The notes: generated by a model from the letters alone, not told the origin. Counted from the first letter of the stretch, positions 45,883 to 54,365 are shown. The stretch: 64,000 nt of DNA from Prevotella melaninogenica (GCF_013267595.1 NZ_CP054011.1:186001-250000); one strand, 5' to 3'. Program-made: numbers and translations.

Positions 45883-46422
45883 ATGAGTCGAGTAACAATT
45901 AAGGACAAAACGTTTGAGACTTCTATTCCTGAAGCCGAGATTTTGGAAAGAGTAAAGCAGGTAGCTGATCGTATAAACAAGGATTTTGAAGGTAAGACTC
46001 CGCTCTTTCTTGCGGTGCTGAACGGTTCGTTTATGTATGCTTCTGACTTAATGAAGCATATCACTATCCCATGTGAGATATCCTTTGTTAAGTTGGCTTC
46101 TTACCAAGGTGTTACTTCAACGGGTACGATTAAGGAGATTATCGGTTTGAACGAAGATATCCGTGGTAGAGAAGTTATCATTGTAGAGGATATTGTTGAT
46201 ACAGGTGCAACTATGAAGCGTATGCTCGAAACGCTTGGTACACGCGAGCCTGCTGGTCTGCATATTACAACCTTACTGTTGAAGCCTGGTAAGCTTACTG
46301 TTCCTTTGAACATTGAGTATGCAGCAATGGAGATTCCAAATGACTTCATTGTTGGCTATGGACTTGACTATGACCAGGAGGGTCGTAACTTGAGAGATAT
46401 TTATACTTTAGTACAAGAATAA
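45883..46422 (+). CDS. hpt: Hypoxanthine phosphoribosyltransferase
   Basis: A 179-residue purine-salvage enzyme converting hypoxanthine or guanine plus PRPP to IMP or GMP. The PRPP-binding motif VIIVEDIVDTGATM (about 98-111) is diagnostic; the flexible loop SYQGVTSTGTIKEI and the purine-side VGYGLDYDQEGRNL are also present. The stop codon shares its last base with the adk start (TAATG), so hpt and adk are coupled. Confidence 0.94.
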   Translation: MSRVTIKDKTFETSIPEAEILERVKQVADRINKDFEGKTPLFLAVLNGSFMYASDLMKHITIPCEISFVKLASYQGVTSTGTIKEIIGLNEDIRGREVIIVEDIVDTGATMKRMLETLGTREPAGLHITTLLLKPGKLTVPLNIEYAAMEIPNDFIVGYGLDYDQEGRNLRDIYTLVQE

Positions 46423-46994
46423 TGAAGAATATTGTAATTTTTGGTGCGCCAGGTGCTGGTAAAGGTACTCAGAGCGACAAGATGATTGAGAAGTATGGCT
46501 TCGGTCATATCTCAACAGGTGACGTACTTCGTAATGAAATTAAGAATGGTACAGAACTTGGTAAGACAGCAAAAGGATACATTGACAATGGTCAGCTCAT
46601 TCCTGATGAGTTGATGATTGATATTCTTGCAAGCGTATACGATAGCTTTGGCAAGGAGCATAAGGGTGTTATCTTCGATGGTTTCCCACGTACAATCCCA
46701 CAAGCAGAGGCTTTGAAGAAGATGTTGGCTGAGCGTGGTCACAATGTGGCAGCTATGGTTGAGCTCTTTGTTCCAGAGGATGAGTTGATGAAGCGTCTGC
46801 TCCTCCGTGGTCAGCAGAGCGGTCGTTCTGATGACAACGAGGAAACAATCAAGAAGCGCCTCAATGTTTACAACAACCAGACTTCTCCATTAATTGATTG
46901 GTATAAGGGTGAGAATATTCACCACCATGTTGAGGGTCTTGGTACTGTAGAAGATATTTTCGCACGTATTGAGTCTGTTATTGATGCTCTGTAG
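46422..46994 (+). CDS. adk: Adenylate kinase
   Basis: A 190-residue short-lid adenylate kinase (AMP + ATP to 2 ADP). P-loop GAPGAGKGTQ (8-17), AMP site STGDVLR and DGFPRT (about 88-93), and a short LID (RLLLRGQQSGRSDDNEETIKKRL) without zinc cysteines. Second gene of hpt-adk; the next base pairs begin the inverted repeat around the four-helix-bundle gene. Confidence 0.96.
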   Translation: MKNIVIFGAPGAGKGTQSDKMIEKYGFGHISTGDVLRNEIKNGTELGKTAKGYIDNGQLIPDELMIDILASVYDSFGKEHKGVIFDGFPRTIPQAEALKKMLAERGHNVAAMVELFVPEDELMKRLLLRGQQSGRSDDNEETIKKRLNVYNNQTSPLIDWYKGENIHHHVEGLGTVEDIFARIESVIDAL

Positions 46995-47000
46995 ACCTTT

Positions 47001-47468
47001 GACCTTTGAGGTTTGAACTTTGAACTTTATGATTTGTACCGTATGTTGGAGAGAAAAATCGTAGAGAATGATATCTATATCTTATCAAAAAGTTTTGCAC
47101 TAAGGGTTGTACGGTTATATAAATACCTGACAGATGAGCATAAGGAGTATGTCCTGTCAAAGCAACTTCTGCGTTCTGGGACGAGTATTGGGGCTAATGT
47201 TCATGAAGGAAAGAACGAACAAAGTCGTGCAGACTTCTGTAGTAAGATGAATATCGCTTTGAAAGAAGCAACAGAGTCAAACTATTGGATTGATTTATTA
47301 AGGGAAGCAGAATATATTAGTGAGAGTGAGTATAAATCTTTATCAGACGATTGTCATAAGATTCAAGCGGTCTTGACAAAAATAGTTAAGGCAACTCGTT
47401 CTTCTCTTAATCAATAATATTTCAAGTTACAGTACAAATCATAAAGGTCAAAGTTCAAAATTCAAAGT
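47001..47468. repeat. Cassette bounded by 39-bp inverted repeats made of 7-bp units
   Basis: The left arm (47001-47039) and the reverse complement of the right arm (47430-47468) agree at 34 of 39 bases; the inner 15 (CTTTATGATTTGTAC) are perfect. Both arms are tandem heptamers of the TTTGAAC/TTTGACC type. The arms fill almost all the space between adk (ends 46994) and obgE (starts 47475). The enclosed 390 bases hold one gene. Confidence 0.85.
47043..47417 (+). CDS. Four-helix-bundle protein (23S rRNA intervening-sequence family)
   Basis: A 124-residue all-helical protein of the S23/IVP family. Signatures are SFALRVVRLYKYLTDEHKEYVLSKQLLRSGTSIGANVHEG (positions about 17-56) and the KMNIALKEATESNYWIDLL helix. 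ATG 47043 is chosen; an in-frame TTG at 47013 lies within the inverted repeat. Relatives are encoded in intervening sequences of 23S rRNA and include Avd, the accessory protein of diversity-generating retroelements. Here it is a free-standing gene between adk and obgE, bounded by inverted repeats, which suggests a mobile cassette. Function unknown; nucleic-acid binding is likely. Confidence 0.88.
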   Translation: MLERKIVENDIYILSKSFALRVVRLYKYLTDEHKEYVLSKQLLRSGTSIGANVHEGKNEQSRADFCSKMNIALKEATESNYWIDLLREAEYISESEYKSLSDDCHKIQAVLTKIVKATRSSLNQ

Positions 47469-47474
47469 TTAAAG

Positions 47475-48644
47475 ATGGAAAGTAATTTTGTTGATTATGT
47501 AAAGATATACTGCCGCTCTGGTAAGGGTGGTAGAGGTTCCATGCACCTTCGTCATGTGAAGTATAACCCTAATGGCGGACCAGATGGTGGCGATGGTGGT
47601 AAGGGTGGAAGTGTTTACTTGCGTGGTAACCACAATTATTGGACGCTGTTGCACTTGAAGTTTCAGCGTCATATCTATGCTGAGCATGGAGGTAATGGCG
47701 GTCGTGATAAGTGTCATGGTACAGATGGTAAGGATATTTATATTGATGTTCCTTGTGGTACTGTTGCCTATGATGCCGAAACTGGCAAGTATGTTTGTGA
47801 TGTCATGCATGACGGACAGACGGTGTTACTGCTGAAAGGTGGACGTGGTGGATTGGGCAATTTCCAGTTCCGTACAGCTACGAATCAGGCTCCACGCTAT
47901 GCACAACCAGGTGAACCAATGCAGGAGATGACTGTTATTCTTGAGTTGAAGCTGTTAGCTGATGTCGGTTTGGTGGGCTTCCCAAATGCAGGTAAGTCTA
48001 CTTTGCTGTCTTCTCTCTCAAGTGCAAAGCCAAAGATAGCCAACTATCCTTTCACAACGATGGAACCATCGTTAGGTATTGTCAGCTATCGTGATAACCA
48101 AAGTTTCGTTATGGCTGATATTCCAGGTATCATCGAAGGAGCCAGTGAAGGTAAGGGACTCGGCTTGCGTTTCCTCCGTCATATCGAACGAAACTCCCTT
48201 CTGCTCTTTATGGTACCAGGAGACACCGACGATATCAAGCGTGAATACGAGGTGTTACTAAATGAGTTACAGCAGTTTAATCCAGAGATGCTCGACAAAC
48301 ATCGTGTCTTAGCGGTAACGAAGAGCGACCTTCTTGATGATGAGCTCATTGAGATGCTGCGTGAAACGTTGCCAACAGACCTTCCTGTTGTTTTCATATC
48401 AGCTGTTACAGGACAGGGAATTGATGATTTAAAGGATATTCTTTGGAAAGAACTTAATGCAGAAAGTAATAAGCTGCAAAGTATTCTTTCAGAAGATACA
48501 CTTGTTCATCGTGACAAGGATATGTCGCGTTTTGCTGCCGAGTTAGCGGCTGAGGACGCTGATATTGATGATGTTGAAGAGGTGGGTATAGACGAATTGG
48601 ATGAGGTAGAAGACCTTGAAGATTTTGAATATACGAATGATTAA
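47475..48644 (+). CDS. obgE: Obg GTPase
   Basis: A 389-residue ribosome-associated GTPase. The N-terminal Obg fold is Gly-rich ([28 protein letters not shown]). The G domain has G1 GFPNAGKST (about 166-174), G3 DIPGIIEGA and G4 TKSD. The C-terminal 45 residues are very acidic (Asp/Glu runs) in place of an OCT domain. Obg links 50S assembly to the stringent response. It overlaps pgeF by 8 bases and starts 7 bases after the cassette's right arm. Confidence 0.96.
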   Translation: MESNFVDYVKIYCRSGKGGRGSMHLRHVKYNPNGGPDGGDGGKGGSVYLRGNHNYWTLLHLKFQRHIYAEHGGNGGRDKCHGTDGKDIYIDVPCGTVAYDAETGKYVCDVMHDGQTVLLLKGGRGGLGNFQFRTATNQAPRYAQPGEPMQEMTVILELKLLADVGLVGFPNAGKSTLLSSLSSAKPKIANYPFTTMEPSLGIVSYRDNQSFVMADIPGIIEGASEGKGLGLRFLRHIERNSLLLFMVPGDTDDIKREYEVLLNELQQFNPEMLDKHRVLAVTKSDLLDDELIEMLRETLPTDLPVVFISAVTGQGIDDLKDILWKELNAESNKLQSILSEDTLVHRDKDMSRFAAELAAEDADIDDVEEVGIDELDEVEDLEDFEYTND

Positions 48645-49416
48645 GCCTGTTCTACATTACTTTAATCTTGCCGACGAGGTAGTCAGCTTTAGCACTACCC
48701 GTCATGGCGGAGTTAGCAAGGGAAAGCTTGCTACACTCAACATCAACCCTCATCGGGGTGATGAACCGTCTGCTGTAGACGAGAATCTGCAGGCTGTAGC
48801 AGCTGAGATTGGTGTTCAGGCGGATAAGGTTATTCGTCTACATCAGATACACGAGACACATTGTCTGACCGTGACGGATGCGTTTTTTCGTCTTTCAGTC
48901 GCTGAACAGTACGAGATGGAAGAAGGGAAAGATGCTGTCGTTACCGATTGTCGTAACGTCTGCATCGGTGTTCATACTGCTGATTGTGTTCCTGTTCTTT
49001 TTTATGACCCTGTTCATCATGTCATTGGTGCAGCCCATGCTGGTTGGCGTGGTACGGTGCAGCGTATCGCACAGCACACACTTCGCAAGATGACAGAACT
49101 ATATGGTACCGACCCAAAAGAACTCAAGGCGGTTGTTGGTCCTTGTATTTCGCTGAAGAACTTTGAGGTAGGTCAGGAGGTTTATGATGCTTTTTCGGCT
49201 GCAGGTTTTCCTATGGAACGCATTGCACGTATGTATGAGAAATGGCATATCAACCTTCCGCTCTGCAATCAACTTCAATTAGAAGAACTTGGTGTGCCAG
49301 CAGCTAATATTCTTCAGTCTGGTATTTGCACCTATGATAATGCTTCCGACTTCTTCTCAGCACGTATTCTTAAAGAAGGATTCGGTACTATTTACACAGG
49401 TATTGCCTTGAAATAG
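48637..49416 (+). CDS. pgeF: Multicopper-oxidase-like / peptidoglycan editing factor (YfiH, DUF152)
   Basis: ATG 48637 ([11 protein letters not shown]) is preferred over an in-frame TTG at 48616; the short overlap with obgE (ATGATTAA) suggests coupling. The 259-residue protein has the family motifs [32 protein letters not shown] and [14 protein letters not shown], with His/Cys residues binding zinc. Homologues (PgeF, FAMIN) show peptidoglycan-editing amidase, purine nucleoside phosphorylase or adenosine deaminase activity; which applies here is unknown. Confidence 0.88.
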   Translation: MIKPVLHYFNLADEVVSFSTTRHGGVSKGKLATLNINPHRGDEPSAVDENLQAVAAEIGVQADKVIRLHQIHETHCLTVTDAFFRLSVAEQYEMEEGKDAVVTDCRNVCIGVHTADCVPVLFYDPVHHVIGAAHAGWRGTVQRIAQHTLRKMTELYGTDPKELKAVVGPCISLKNFEVGQEVYDAFSAAGFPMERIARMYEKWHINLPLCNQLQLEELGVPAANILQSGICTYDNASDFFSARILKEGFGTIYTGIALK

Positions 49417-49439
49417 ATACCCATTCCATGGTTATTACG

Positions 49440-49530
49440 GAATTATTTTCACGTAAATAAATATTTCTTGTCGTGAAAATAAATATTTCCTTTCATGAAA
49501 ATAAATCTTTTTTTTCATGAATATAATTCG
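49440..49530. repeat. R2 array, copy 2: four palindromes at 22-bp steps
   Basis: Equivalent C positions are 49450, 49472, 49494 and 49516, exactly 22 bp apart: TTTTCACGTAAA, GTCGTGAAAA, TTTCATGAAA and TTTCATGAAT. It aligns along its length with the array at 16497-16587. It lies between two rightward genes. Confidence 0.8.
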
Positions 49531-49626
49531 AACAAGTCGTTCTTTACAATGATTTTATACCTTCTATTTGGAAGGTAATAAGATGAAGAAAAGAGATTGA
49601 AAAGCATGTTTTTATCAATAATTTAG

Positions 49627-49634
49627 TATCTTTG
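49627..49634 (+). promoter_or_regulatory. -7 box of the lipoprotein gene
   Basis: TATCTTTG fits TAnnTTTG, 47 bases before ATG 49682; the -33 element is not clear. Confidence 0.45.
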
Positions 49635-49681
49635 TTGTCTTCGAAGGCGTTTATTCCATGCAAAGATATTTACTGTGTAGT

Positions 49682-50773
49682 ATGAAGAAAATCCTGTTTT
49701 TCCTTTCAATATGTATGCTGTTGGTGGCTTGTACAGACAAGCGACAGGAGCAGATAGCGAAGGTTCTCTTTCTGTTGAATAGAACTGGAACATCCTATGA
49801 AATGCAAAATACTAATGGTAGACAGTATTATCTGAATGTAGATAGTCTGTTGGATTGTATTGATACGACTTATATTAAAACATGCAAAGGACCAAGAGCT
49901 TTTCCTGTGGTGCAGTCTTTATTAGATTCATTATGTACTACGAAAGAACTTTGCGAACTTACTAACAGGAGTTATTCTGTGGGTGTTCGACTTGCAGCTA
50001 CAGATGCTTTGATACGTCGAAAGTATGCACACTTAGAGGAAAGATTACTCTCGAATTATACAGATACGACGAAGATTTATGTGCGGTCAGATGATGTTAT
50101 AGAAGAGGAATATGCTGGTAGTGTGTTCTTACGTAATGTTCAGTCATGCAGAGATAAGACGGTCATTAGTAAGGAAGATTCATTGCGTAATGACTCTTTA
50201 GCGCTCTATACACCCGGATTGTCCAAATATCAATATACAAAGAAACTTTTATTGAGACTCCCACCAAAGGAAAGCTATTACTCAAGGATAAAGGAGATCG
50301 TTCTTAAAGAACGAACCTATCAGGCATTGAAGACTTTAGCTTCCTATCGTAGAGAAGAGGATAAATTTATCTTATTGGATGCTTTGTCACATTATGATAA
50401 TGAGAATGAAGATGTTGATAGGGAAGATGATGAAACCAATAATGCTTTGTTGGCTGTTACGGTTTGGGCTTGTCAAGATTTCGTTCCTTTGTTGATGCGC
50501 ATCCGAGACTATGAAATAAAGCAACATGATAGTAGTATGCTGCCTCGTACCAAATACTTATTTGAGGCTGTAATGGCTTATAATAATCAGTGGGCATACA
50601 ACTTCATTGATGCAACACTTGCCTTGTCTTCAAAAAAGAAAGACCGTGAGTATAGCTCTGATATAACGATGGCAACAAACTTCCATTCGGCTATGTTGTC
50701 TCATTATAATCCTCGTTTTTCCAGCTTATTAAGGAAGTATCCTGGTGAAGACTTTGGTGATGGCTATGAATAG
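49682..50773 (+). CDS. Unknown lipoprotein, 363 residues
   Basis: ATG 49682 is preferred over in-frame ATG 49658 because it begins a standard lipoprotein signal (MKKILFFLSICMLLVACTDK, Cys17). The mature part is helical and charged, with repeated Arg/Lys/Glu-rich segments that could be HEAT-like, and an acidic stretch near 255-265. No enzyme motif is visible. It probably faces the periplasm. A strong hairpin follows the stop. Confidence 0.7.
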   Translation: MKKILFFLSICMLLVACTDKRQEQIAKVLFLLNRTGTSYEMQNTNGRQYYLNVDSLLDCIDTTYIKTCKGPRAFPVVQSLLDSLCTTKELCELTNRSYSVGVRLAATDALIRRKYAHLEERLLSNYTDTTKIYVRSDDVIEEEYAGSVFLRNVQSCRDKTVISKEDSLRNDSLALYTPGLSKYQYTKKLLLRLPPKESYYSRIKEIVLKERTYQALKTLASYRREEDKFILLDALSHYDNENEDVDREDDETNNALLAVTVWACQDFVPLLMRIRDYEIKQHDSSMLPRTKYLFEAVMAYNNQWAYNFIDATLALSSKKKDREYSSDITMATNFHSAMLSHYNPRFSSLLRKYPGEDFGDGYE

Positions 50774-50790
50774 ACAGTCGTATCATCAAT

Positions 50791-50851
50791 AACAAACGCC
50801 CTCGTTTCTCCAGTTCCCTTTGACAAGGGCGGAGAAATGAGGGCGTTTGTT
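50791..50851. terminator. Bidirectional terminator
   Basis: AACAAACGCCCTCGTTTCTC and its complement (20 of 21 positions paired) stand between convergent genes, followed by TGTTTTGTTT on the plus strand. Confidence 0.85.
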
Positions 50852-50858
50852 GTTTTGT

Positions 50859-51044
50859 TTACTTGTGTCGGTTGGCACGTTGCTGACGGTATTTAGCCTT
50901 CTGCTTTGCACTGCCAGAGCCGTGTGCACCAGTAATATACTTCTTTTTCTTGGCTTTGGTTTTCACCTTGCCATCATCGGTTTTGGGTTTCGAGGCACCT
51001 CGAAAGACCATTCCTGTTTCAATAATATCGTCAATATCACTCAT
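50859..51044 (-). CDS. Small basic protein downstream of AICAR transformylase
   Basis: A 61-residue protein, start ATG 51044 (an in-frame TTG lies two codons earlier). The N-terminus is acidic (MSDIDDIIETG) and the rest very basic (KAKKKKYITG, KQKAKYRQQRANRHK), suggesting RNA or ribosome binding. It starts 11 bases after the stop of the transformylase gene and shares its transcript. I do not recognise a family. Its small size keeps confidence moderate. Confidence 0.55.
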   Translation of the reverse strand: MSDIDDIIETGMVFRGASKPKTDDGKVKTKAKKKKYITGAHGSGSAKQKAKYRQQRANRHK

Positions 51045-51055
51045 ATACAATCTTT

Positions 51056-52237
51056 TTAATGATGGAATAAACGAACGCCAGTAAATGCCATTGCGATGTT
51101 GTATTTGTCACAAGTGTCAATAACATGGTCGTCACGAATACTTCCACCAGCCTGTGCTATATATTCTACACCACTCTTATGCGCACGCTCAATGTTGTCG
51201 CCAAATGGGAAGAATGCATCAGAACCGAGTGCAACACCCGTATTCTTGGCAATCCACTCTTTGCGTTCCTCACGTGTCAGAGGCTCTGGGCATTCTGTGA
51301 AGAACTGCTGCCATACACCATCCTGCAGCACATCTTCGTACTCATCAGAGATGTAGATATTAATTGTGTTATCTCTATCAGCACGGCGAATACCCTTCTT
51401 AAATGGGAGGTTCATAACCTTTGGACACTGGCGCAACCACCATTCGTCAGCCTTACTACCAGCTAAGCGGGTGCAGTGGATACGACTCTGCTGTCCAGCA
51501 CCAATACCAATCGCCTGTCCATCCTTCACATAGCAAACAGAGTTACTCTGTGTATACTTCAACGTAATCAACGAAATGATGAGATCACGCTTAGCATTCT
51601 CAGTGAATGTCTTGTTCTTTGTCGGTATATTCTCGAAGAGTGCGGGATCATCAAGCTTCACCTCGTTGCGGCCCTGTTCAAATGTAATACCGAAAACTTG
51701 CTTCTTCTCGATAGGAGCAGGCACATAGTTAGGGTCAATCTTAATGACATTGTATGCACCCTTACGCTTATCCTTCAGAATTTCTAAAGCCTCTGGCGTA
51801 TAGTCAGGTGCGATAACACCATCGCTAACTTCACGCTTAATCAGCAATGCTGTCTCCTTATCGCAGGTGTCACTGAGCGCACAGAAGTCGCCATAAGAAC
51901 ACATACGGTCGGCTCCACGAGCACGTGCATAAGCACTGGCAAGCGGTGTAAGCTCGAAGTCAACATCATCGACAAAGTAAATCTTCTTGAGAGTATCACT
52001 CAAAGGGAGACCTACTGCAGCACCAGCTGGGCTGACATGCTTGAACGATGCAGCTGCAGGCAGACCAGTAGCGGCCTTCAACTCTTTAACGAGTTGCCAG
52101 CTGTTGAGCGCATCAAGAAAGTTAATGTAGCCGGGACGACCACTGAGAACTGTGATTGGGAGTTCGCCTTCCTCCATATAGATACGTGAAGGCTTTTGGT
52201 TCGGATTGCATCCGTACTTAAGAGCTAATTCTTTCAT
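51056..52237 (-). CDS. AICAR transformylase (stand-alone PurH C-terminal domain)
   Basis: A 393-residue enzyme corresponding to the C-terminal formyltransferase domain of PurH, converting AICAR plus 10-formyl-THF to FAICAR. The catalytic Lys-His pair is in AASFKHVSPAGAAVG (about 61-75), with LKYTQSNSVCYVKDGQAIGIGAGQQSR further on. The IMP cyclohydrolase domain of ordinary PurH (about 200 residues) is absent, so that step must be encoded elsewhere. Shorter stand-alone forms occur in Bacteroidota. A -7 box (TATCTTTG, 52270-52277) lies upstream. Confidence 0.9.
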   Translation of the reverse strand: MKELALKYGCNPNQKPSRIYMEEGELPITVLSGRPGYINFLDALNSWQLVKELKAATGLPAAASFKHVSPAGAAVGLPLSDTLKKIYFVDDVDFELTPLASAYARARGADRMCSYGDFCALSDTCDKETALLIKREVSDGVIAPDYTPEALEILKDKRKGAYNVIKIDPNYVPAPIEKKQVFGITFEQGRNEVKLDDPALFENIPTKNKTFTENAKRDLIISLITLKYTQSNSVCYVKDGQAIGIGAGQQSRIHCTRLAGSKADEWWLRQCPKVMNLPFKKGIRRADRDNTINIYISDEYEDVLQDGVWQQFFTECPEPLTREERKEWIAKNTGVALGSDAFFPFGDNIERAHKSGVEYIAQAGGSIRDDHVIDTCDKYNIAMAFTGVRLFHH

Positions 52238-52338
52238 ATAACTTATGTGGTATATGTAAATTGGTAGTGCAAAGATAAGGAAAAATAATGGAATACGCCG
52301 TTACGCTTATCGTTTTTAAGTAAATTAGCCGTGTTGGT

Positions 52339-52369
52339 TTGTTTCTTTTGAAGAAATTCTGTACTTTTA
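52339..52369 (+). promoter_or_regulatory. Candidate ridA promoter
   Basis: TTG (52339-52341), 20 bp, TACTTTTA (52362-52369), one base off consensus. It would give a leader of about 90 bases. Confidence 0.5.
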
Positions 52370-52392
52370 CACTCGAAAAGAAAACAATCTTT

Positions 52393-52437
52393 GGAGCGTG
52401 AGGACTATCCTGCGCAGGCAGAATACCCTCTGACTCC
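52393..52437 (+). ncRNA. Structured leader candidate before ridA
   Basis: Nested complements GGAG/CTCC and GAGG/CCTC flank a symmetric 3x3 internal loop and enclose the palindrome CCTGCGCAGG. The element lies within the predicted 5' leader. No known riboswitch consensus (TPP, SAM, purine) is recognised. Confidence 0.35.
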
Positions 52438-52464
52438 TCTAATCCCTTTAAATTACTTAAAGAT

Positions 52465-52839
52465 ATGCAAGCATTACACACAGACAAGGCACCTGCTGCA
52501 GTAGGTCCTTACAGTCAGGCTATCGAAGCCAATGGTTTTATTTTCGCATCTGGTTCACTTCCTATTGACCCAGCTACCAATGCTTTTGTTGAGGGTGGTG
52601 TGAAGGAACAAACACGCCAGTCGCTCACTAATGTACGCAATGTGTTGGCTTCTGCAGGTGTAGACCTGTCTCATGTTGTTAAGACAACAGTATTCCTTTC
52701 TGATATGGAGAACTTCGCTGCAATGAATGAAGTTTATGCTGAGTTCTTCAAGGAGCCTTATCCAGCACGTTCTGCATTCGCTGTTAAGGCTTTGCCAAAG
52801 GGTGCGCTTGTTGAGATTGAGTGCATTGCTGTGAAATAA
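52465..52839 (+). CDS. ridA: RidA family enamine/imine deaminase
   Basis: A 124-residue protein of the Rid family that hydrolyses reactive 2-aminoacrylate and other enamines made by PLP enzymes. Visible hallmarks are APAAVGPYSQAIEANGFIFASGSLP, VVKTTVFLSDMENFAAMNEVY, YPARSAFAVKALPKGALVEIECIA, with the substrate-binding Arg (PARSA) and the Glu near the C-terminus. It is full-length and typical of archetypal RidA. Confidence 0.94.
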   Translation: MQALHTDKAPAAVGPYSQAIEANGFIFASGSLPIDPATNAFVEGGVKEQTRQSLTNVRNVLASAGVDLSHVVKTTVFLSDMENFAAMNEVYAEFFKEPYPARSAFAVKALPKGALVEIECIAVK

Positions 52840-52851
52840 ATTGCATTGATT

Positions 52852-52889
52852 AGCCTAATAGTATACGCTTTCTGATGCGCTATTAGGTT
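52852..52889 (+). terminator. Hairpin after ridA
   Basis: AGCCTAATAG and CTATTAGGTT pair at 9 of 10 positions; no strong T-run follows, so termination is uncertain. Confidence 0.4.
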
Positions 52890-53017
52890 GAAATGACGAA
52901 ATATAAGTGTCCTTTTGTATGGGGTAGTATTCTATTTCTATCCTTACAGGAGGACGCTTGTTATTTTCGTTTTGTATTCAAACAAGCGTAGTTTCATTGC
53001 TTTTCTGTTGTTGTGTG

Positions 53018-53092
53018 GATGGTCCGCACGTGTGGTGTTGATGCTTCGCACATAGGGTGCTAACGCCCCGCACGTGATGTGCGAAGTACTAA
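53018..53092. repeat. R3 array, copy 3
   Basis: CGCAC begins at 53025, 53047 and 53069, exactly 22 bp apart, with partners GTGTGGTG, AGGGTGC and GTGATGTGC. The rest of 52890-53336 contains no recognisable gene. Confidence 0.8.
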
Positions 53093-53336
53093 ATGTTGTG
53101 TGATAAGTGGTTTAGAGGAGGATAGAATGTGGTAAAGAAGACGCCACAATACGCTAAATAATGTTTCTTTTATGGTGGTTTTGCCTATTCAAAACTGATA
53201 CTTTCTTTTCTATTTCAAGATGATTTTATATAGCGTAGTACGTAATTTATATTTACACTCTTTGTTTACAAGTTTAATTAACACATTTAACTTTAAGAAA
53301 AGTCGTTGAATATTACTTAATTACTTATTCTTTTAT

Positions 53337-53344
53337 TACTTTTG
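53337..53344 (+). promoter_or_regulatory. -7 box of the 94-residue protein gene
   Basis: TACTTTTG, 33 bases before the start codon; -33 element unclear. Confidence 0.45.
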
Positions 53345-53377
53345 TATCACGTTAGTATATATAGTGAAGAATGAGAA

Positions 53378-53662
53378 ATGAAAAAGAAGCTTAGAACCAT
53401 TATCGAGGAGCTTGGTCAAAAGGCAAATATCCGCAGAGAACTGGCTTCTGACTTGGAAAGATTGTCCAGTAGGTTAGCACTTTATCACATTCACTTGGAA
53501 TCGGCATCATTGAGAAAAATTATTGGCTATTTCAAGGGGAAGGAAAAACCTTCTAAAAAGACTTTAGACAGGCTGGCTCTCTTTGCTGGTTTCCAAAATT
53601 GGAAAGACTTAAATGCGGCTTTGCATGGTGAAAATGATGCAAAGTTGAATTATGAAGATTAA
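53378..53662 (+). CDS. Small helical protein, 94 residues
   Basis: A basic, all-helical protein. The segment SLRKIIGYFKGKEKPSKKTLDRLALFAGFQNWKDLNAAL (about 44-82) has the look of a small DNA-binding or adaptor domain: a helix, a KP-rich turn, then LxRLAxFAGFxxWxxL. That pattern recurs in Bacteroidota proteins of unknown function. It is isolated, with its own -7 box and a large hairpin downstream. A regulatory role is possible but not shown. Confidence 0.6.
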   Translation: MKKKLRTIIEELGQKANIRRELASDLERLSSRLALYHIHLESASLRKIIGYFKGKEKPSKKTLDRLALFAGFQNWKDLNAALHGENDAKLNYED

Positions 53663-53720
53663 TTGCTCTGTAGAGAGATTGAGTAGGGAGGAATCTCTGA
53701 AAGGTTATCTCTGAAGGATT

Positions 53721-53789
53721 GTAGGGACATATGATGTGTTTATCTGTAAGTGATACCTATCACAAGATAAGCAAAGCGTATGTCCCTAC
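53721..53789. repeat. 69-bp imperfect palindrome
   Basis: GTAGGGACATA...TTATCT at 53721 pairs with AGATAA...TATGTCCCTAC at 53765-53789 (21 of 25), and an inner GTGATA/TATCAC pair continues the stem. It lies between a small gene and the rplS terminator. Could be a terminator or a miniature inverted-repeat element. Confidence 0.65.
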
Positions 53790-53953
53790 ATTATTTATAT
53801 GTGTTTTTACGGTGAGAAGTTTTATCTTTACCCTCAAAAAACTGATAAGAAGGCATTTTAGATGATACAATATGATAACTCTTTCTCTCCTTCGTTTGTT
53901 AGCTTTACCAATAATGAATGTCTAATAATCCTTATTAATTGGTAAATAAAAAA

Positions 53954-53976
53954 GCCCGAAACCAATGGTTTCGGAC
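53954..53976 (-). terminator. rplS terminator
   Basis: On the minus strand GTCCGAAACC and GGTTTCGGGC form a stem followed by TTTTTTATTT. Confidence 0.8.
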
Positions 53977-54002
53977 TTTTATTTTCTTGGATTTCCAAGG
54001 GC

Positions 54003-54365
54003 TTACTTCTCTGCAGCAACAGTTCTCTTCTCCTTGATGCGTGCAGCCTTACCTGTGAGTTCACGGAGGTAGTAGAGTTTCGCACGACGAACCTTACCGC
54101 GCTTGTTCACCTCGATAGAATCAATGTTTGGTGACTCGATTGGGAAGATACGCTCAACACCAATGGTGCCTGACATCTTACGAACTGTGAAACGCTTCTT
54201 CTCACCATGACCAGAAATCTTGATAACTACGCCACGGTAGAGCTGAATACGATGCTTGTTACCCTCGACGATTTTGTAAGCGACAGTGATGGTGTCACCA
54301 GCCTTGAACTCTGGGAACTGCTTGCCGGTTGCAAATGCTTCTTCAGCAACTTTAATTAAATCCAT
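54003..54365 (-). CDS. rplS: Ribosomal protein bL19
   Basis: A 120-residue L19 of normal length from ATG 54365 ([11 protein letters not shown]); an upstream in-frame start would add 20 unrelated residues. Core motifs [29 protein letters not shown] and [35 protein letters not shown] are diagnostic. It helps form the 30S-50S interface. It is monocistronic here, with a promoter at 54453-54482 and its own terminator. Confidence 0.97.
   Translation of the reverse strand: MDLIKVAEEAFATGKQFPEFKAGDTITVAYKIVEGNKHRIQLYRGVVIKISGHGEKKRFTVRKMSGTIGVERIFPIESPNIDSIEVNKRGKVRRAKLYYLRELTGKAARIKEKRTVAAEK

Noticed and set aside
47043..47417. Avd of a diversity-generating retroelement
   Set aside because: No reverse transcriptase, template repeat or variable-repeat target gene lies nearby; flanks are adk and obgE.
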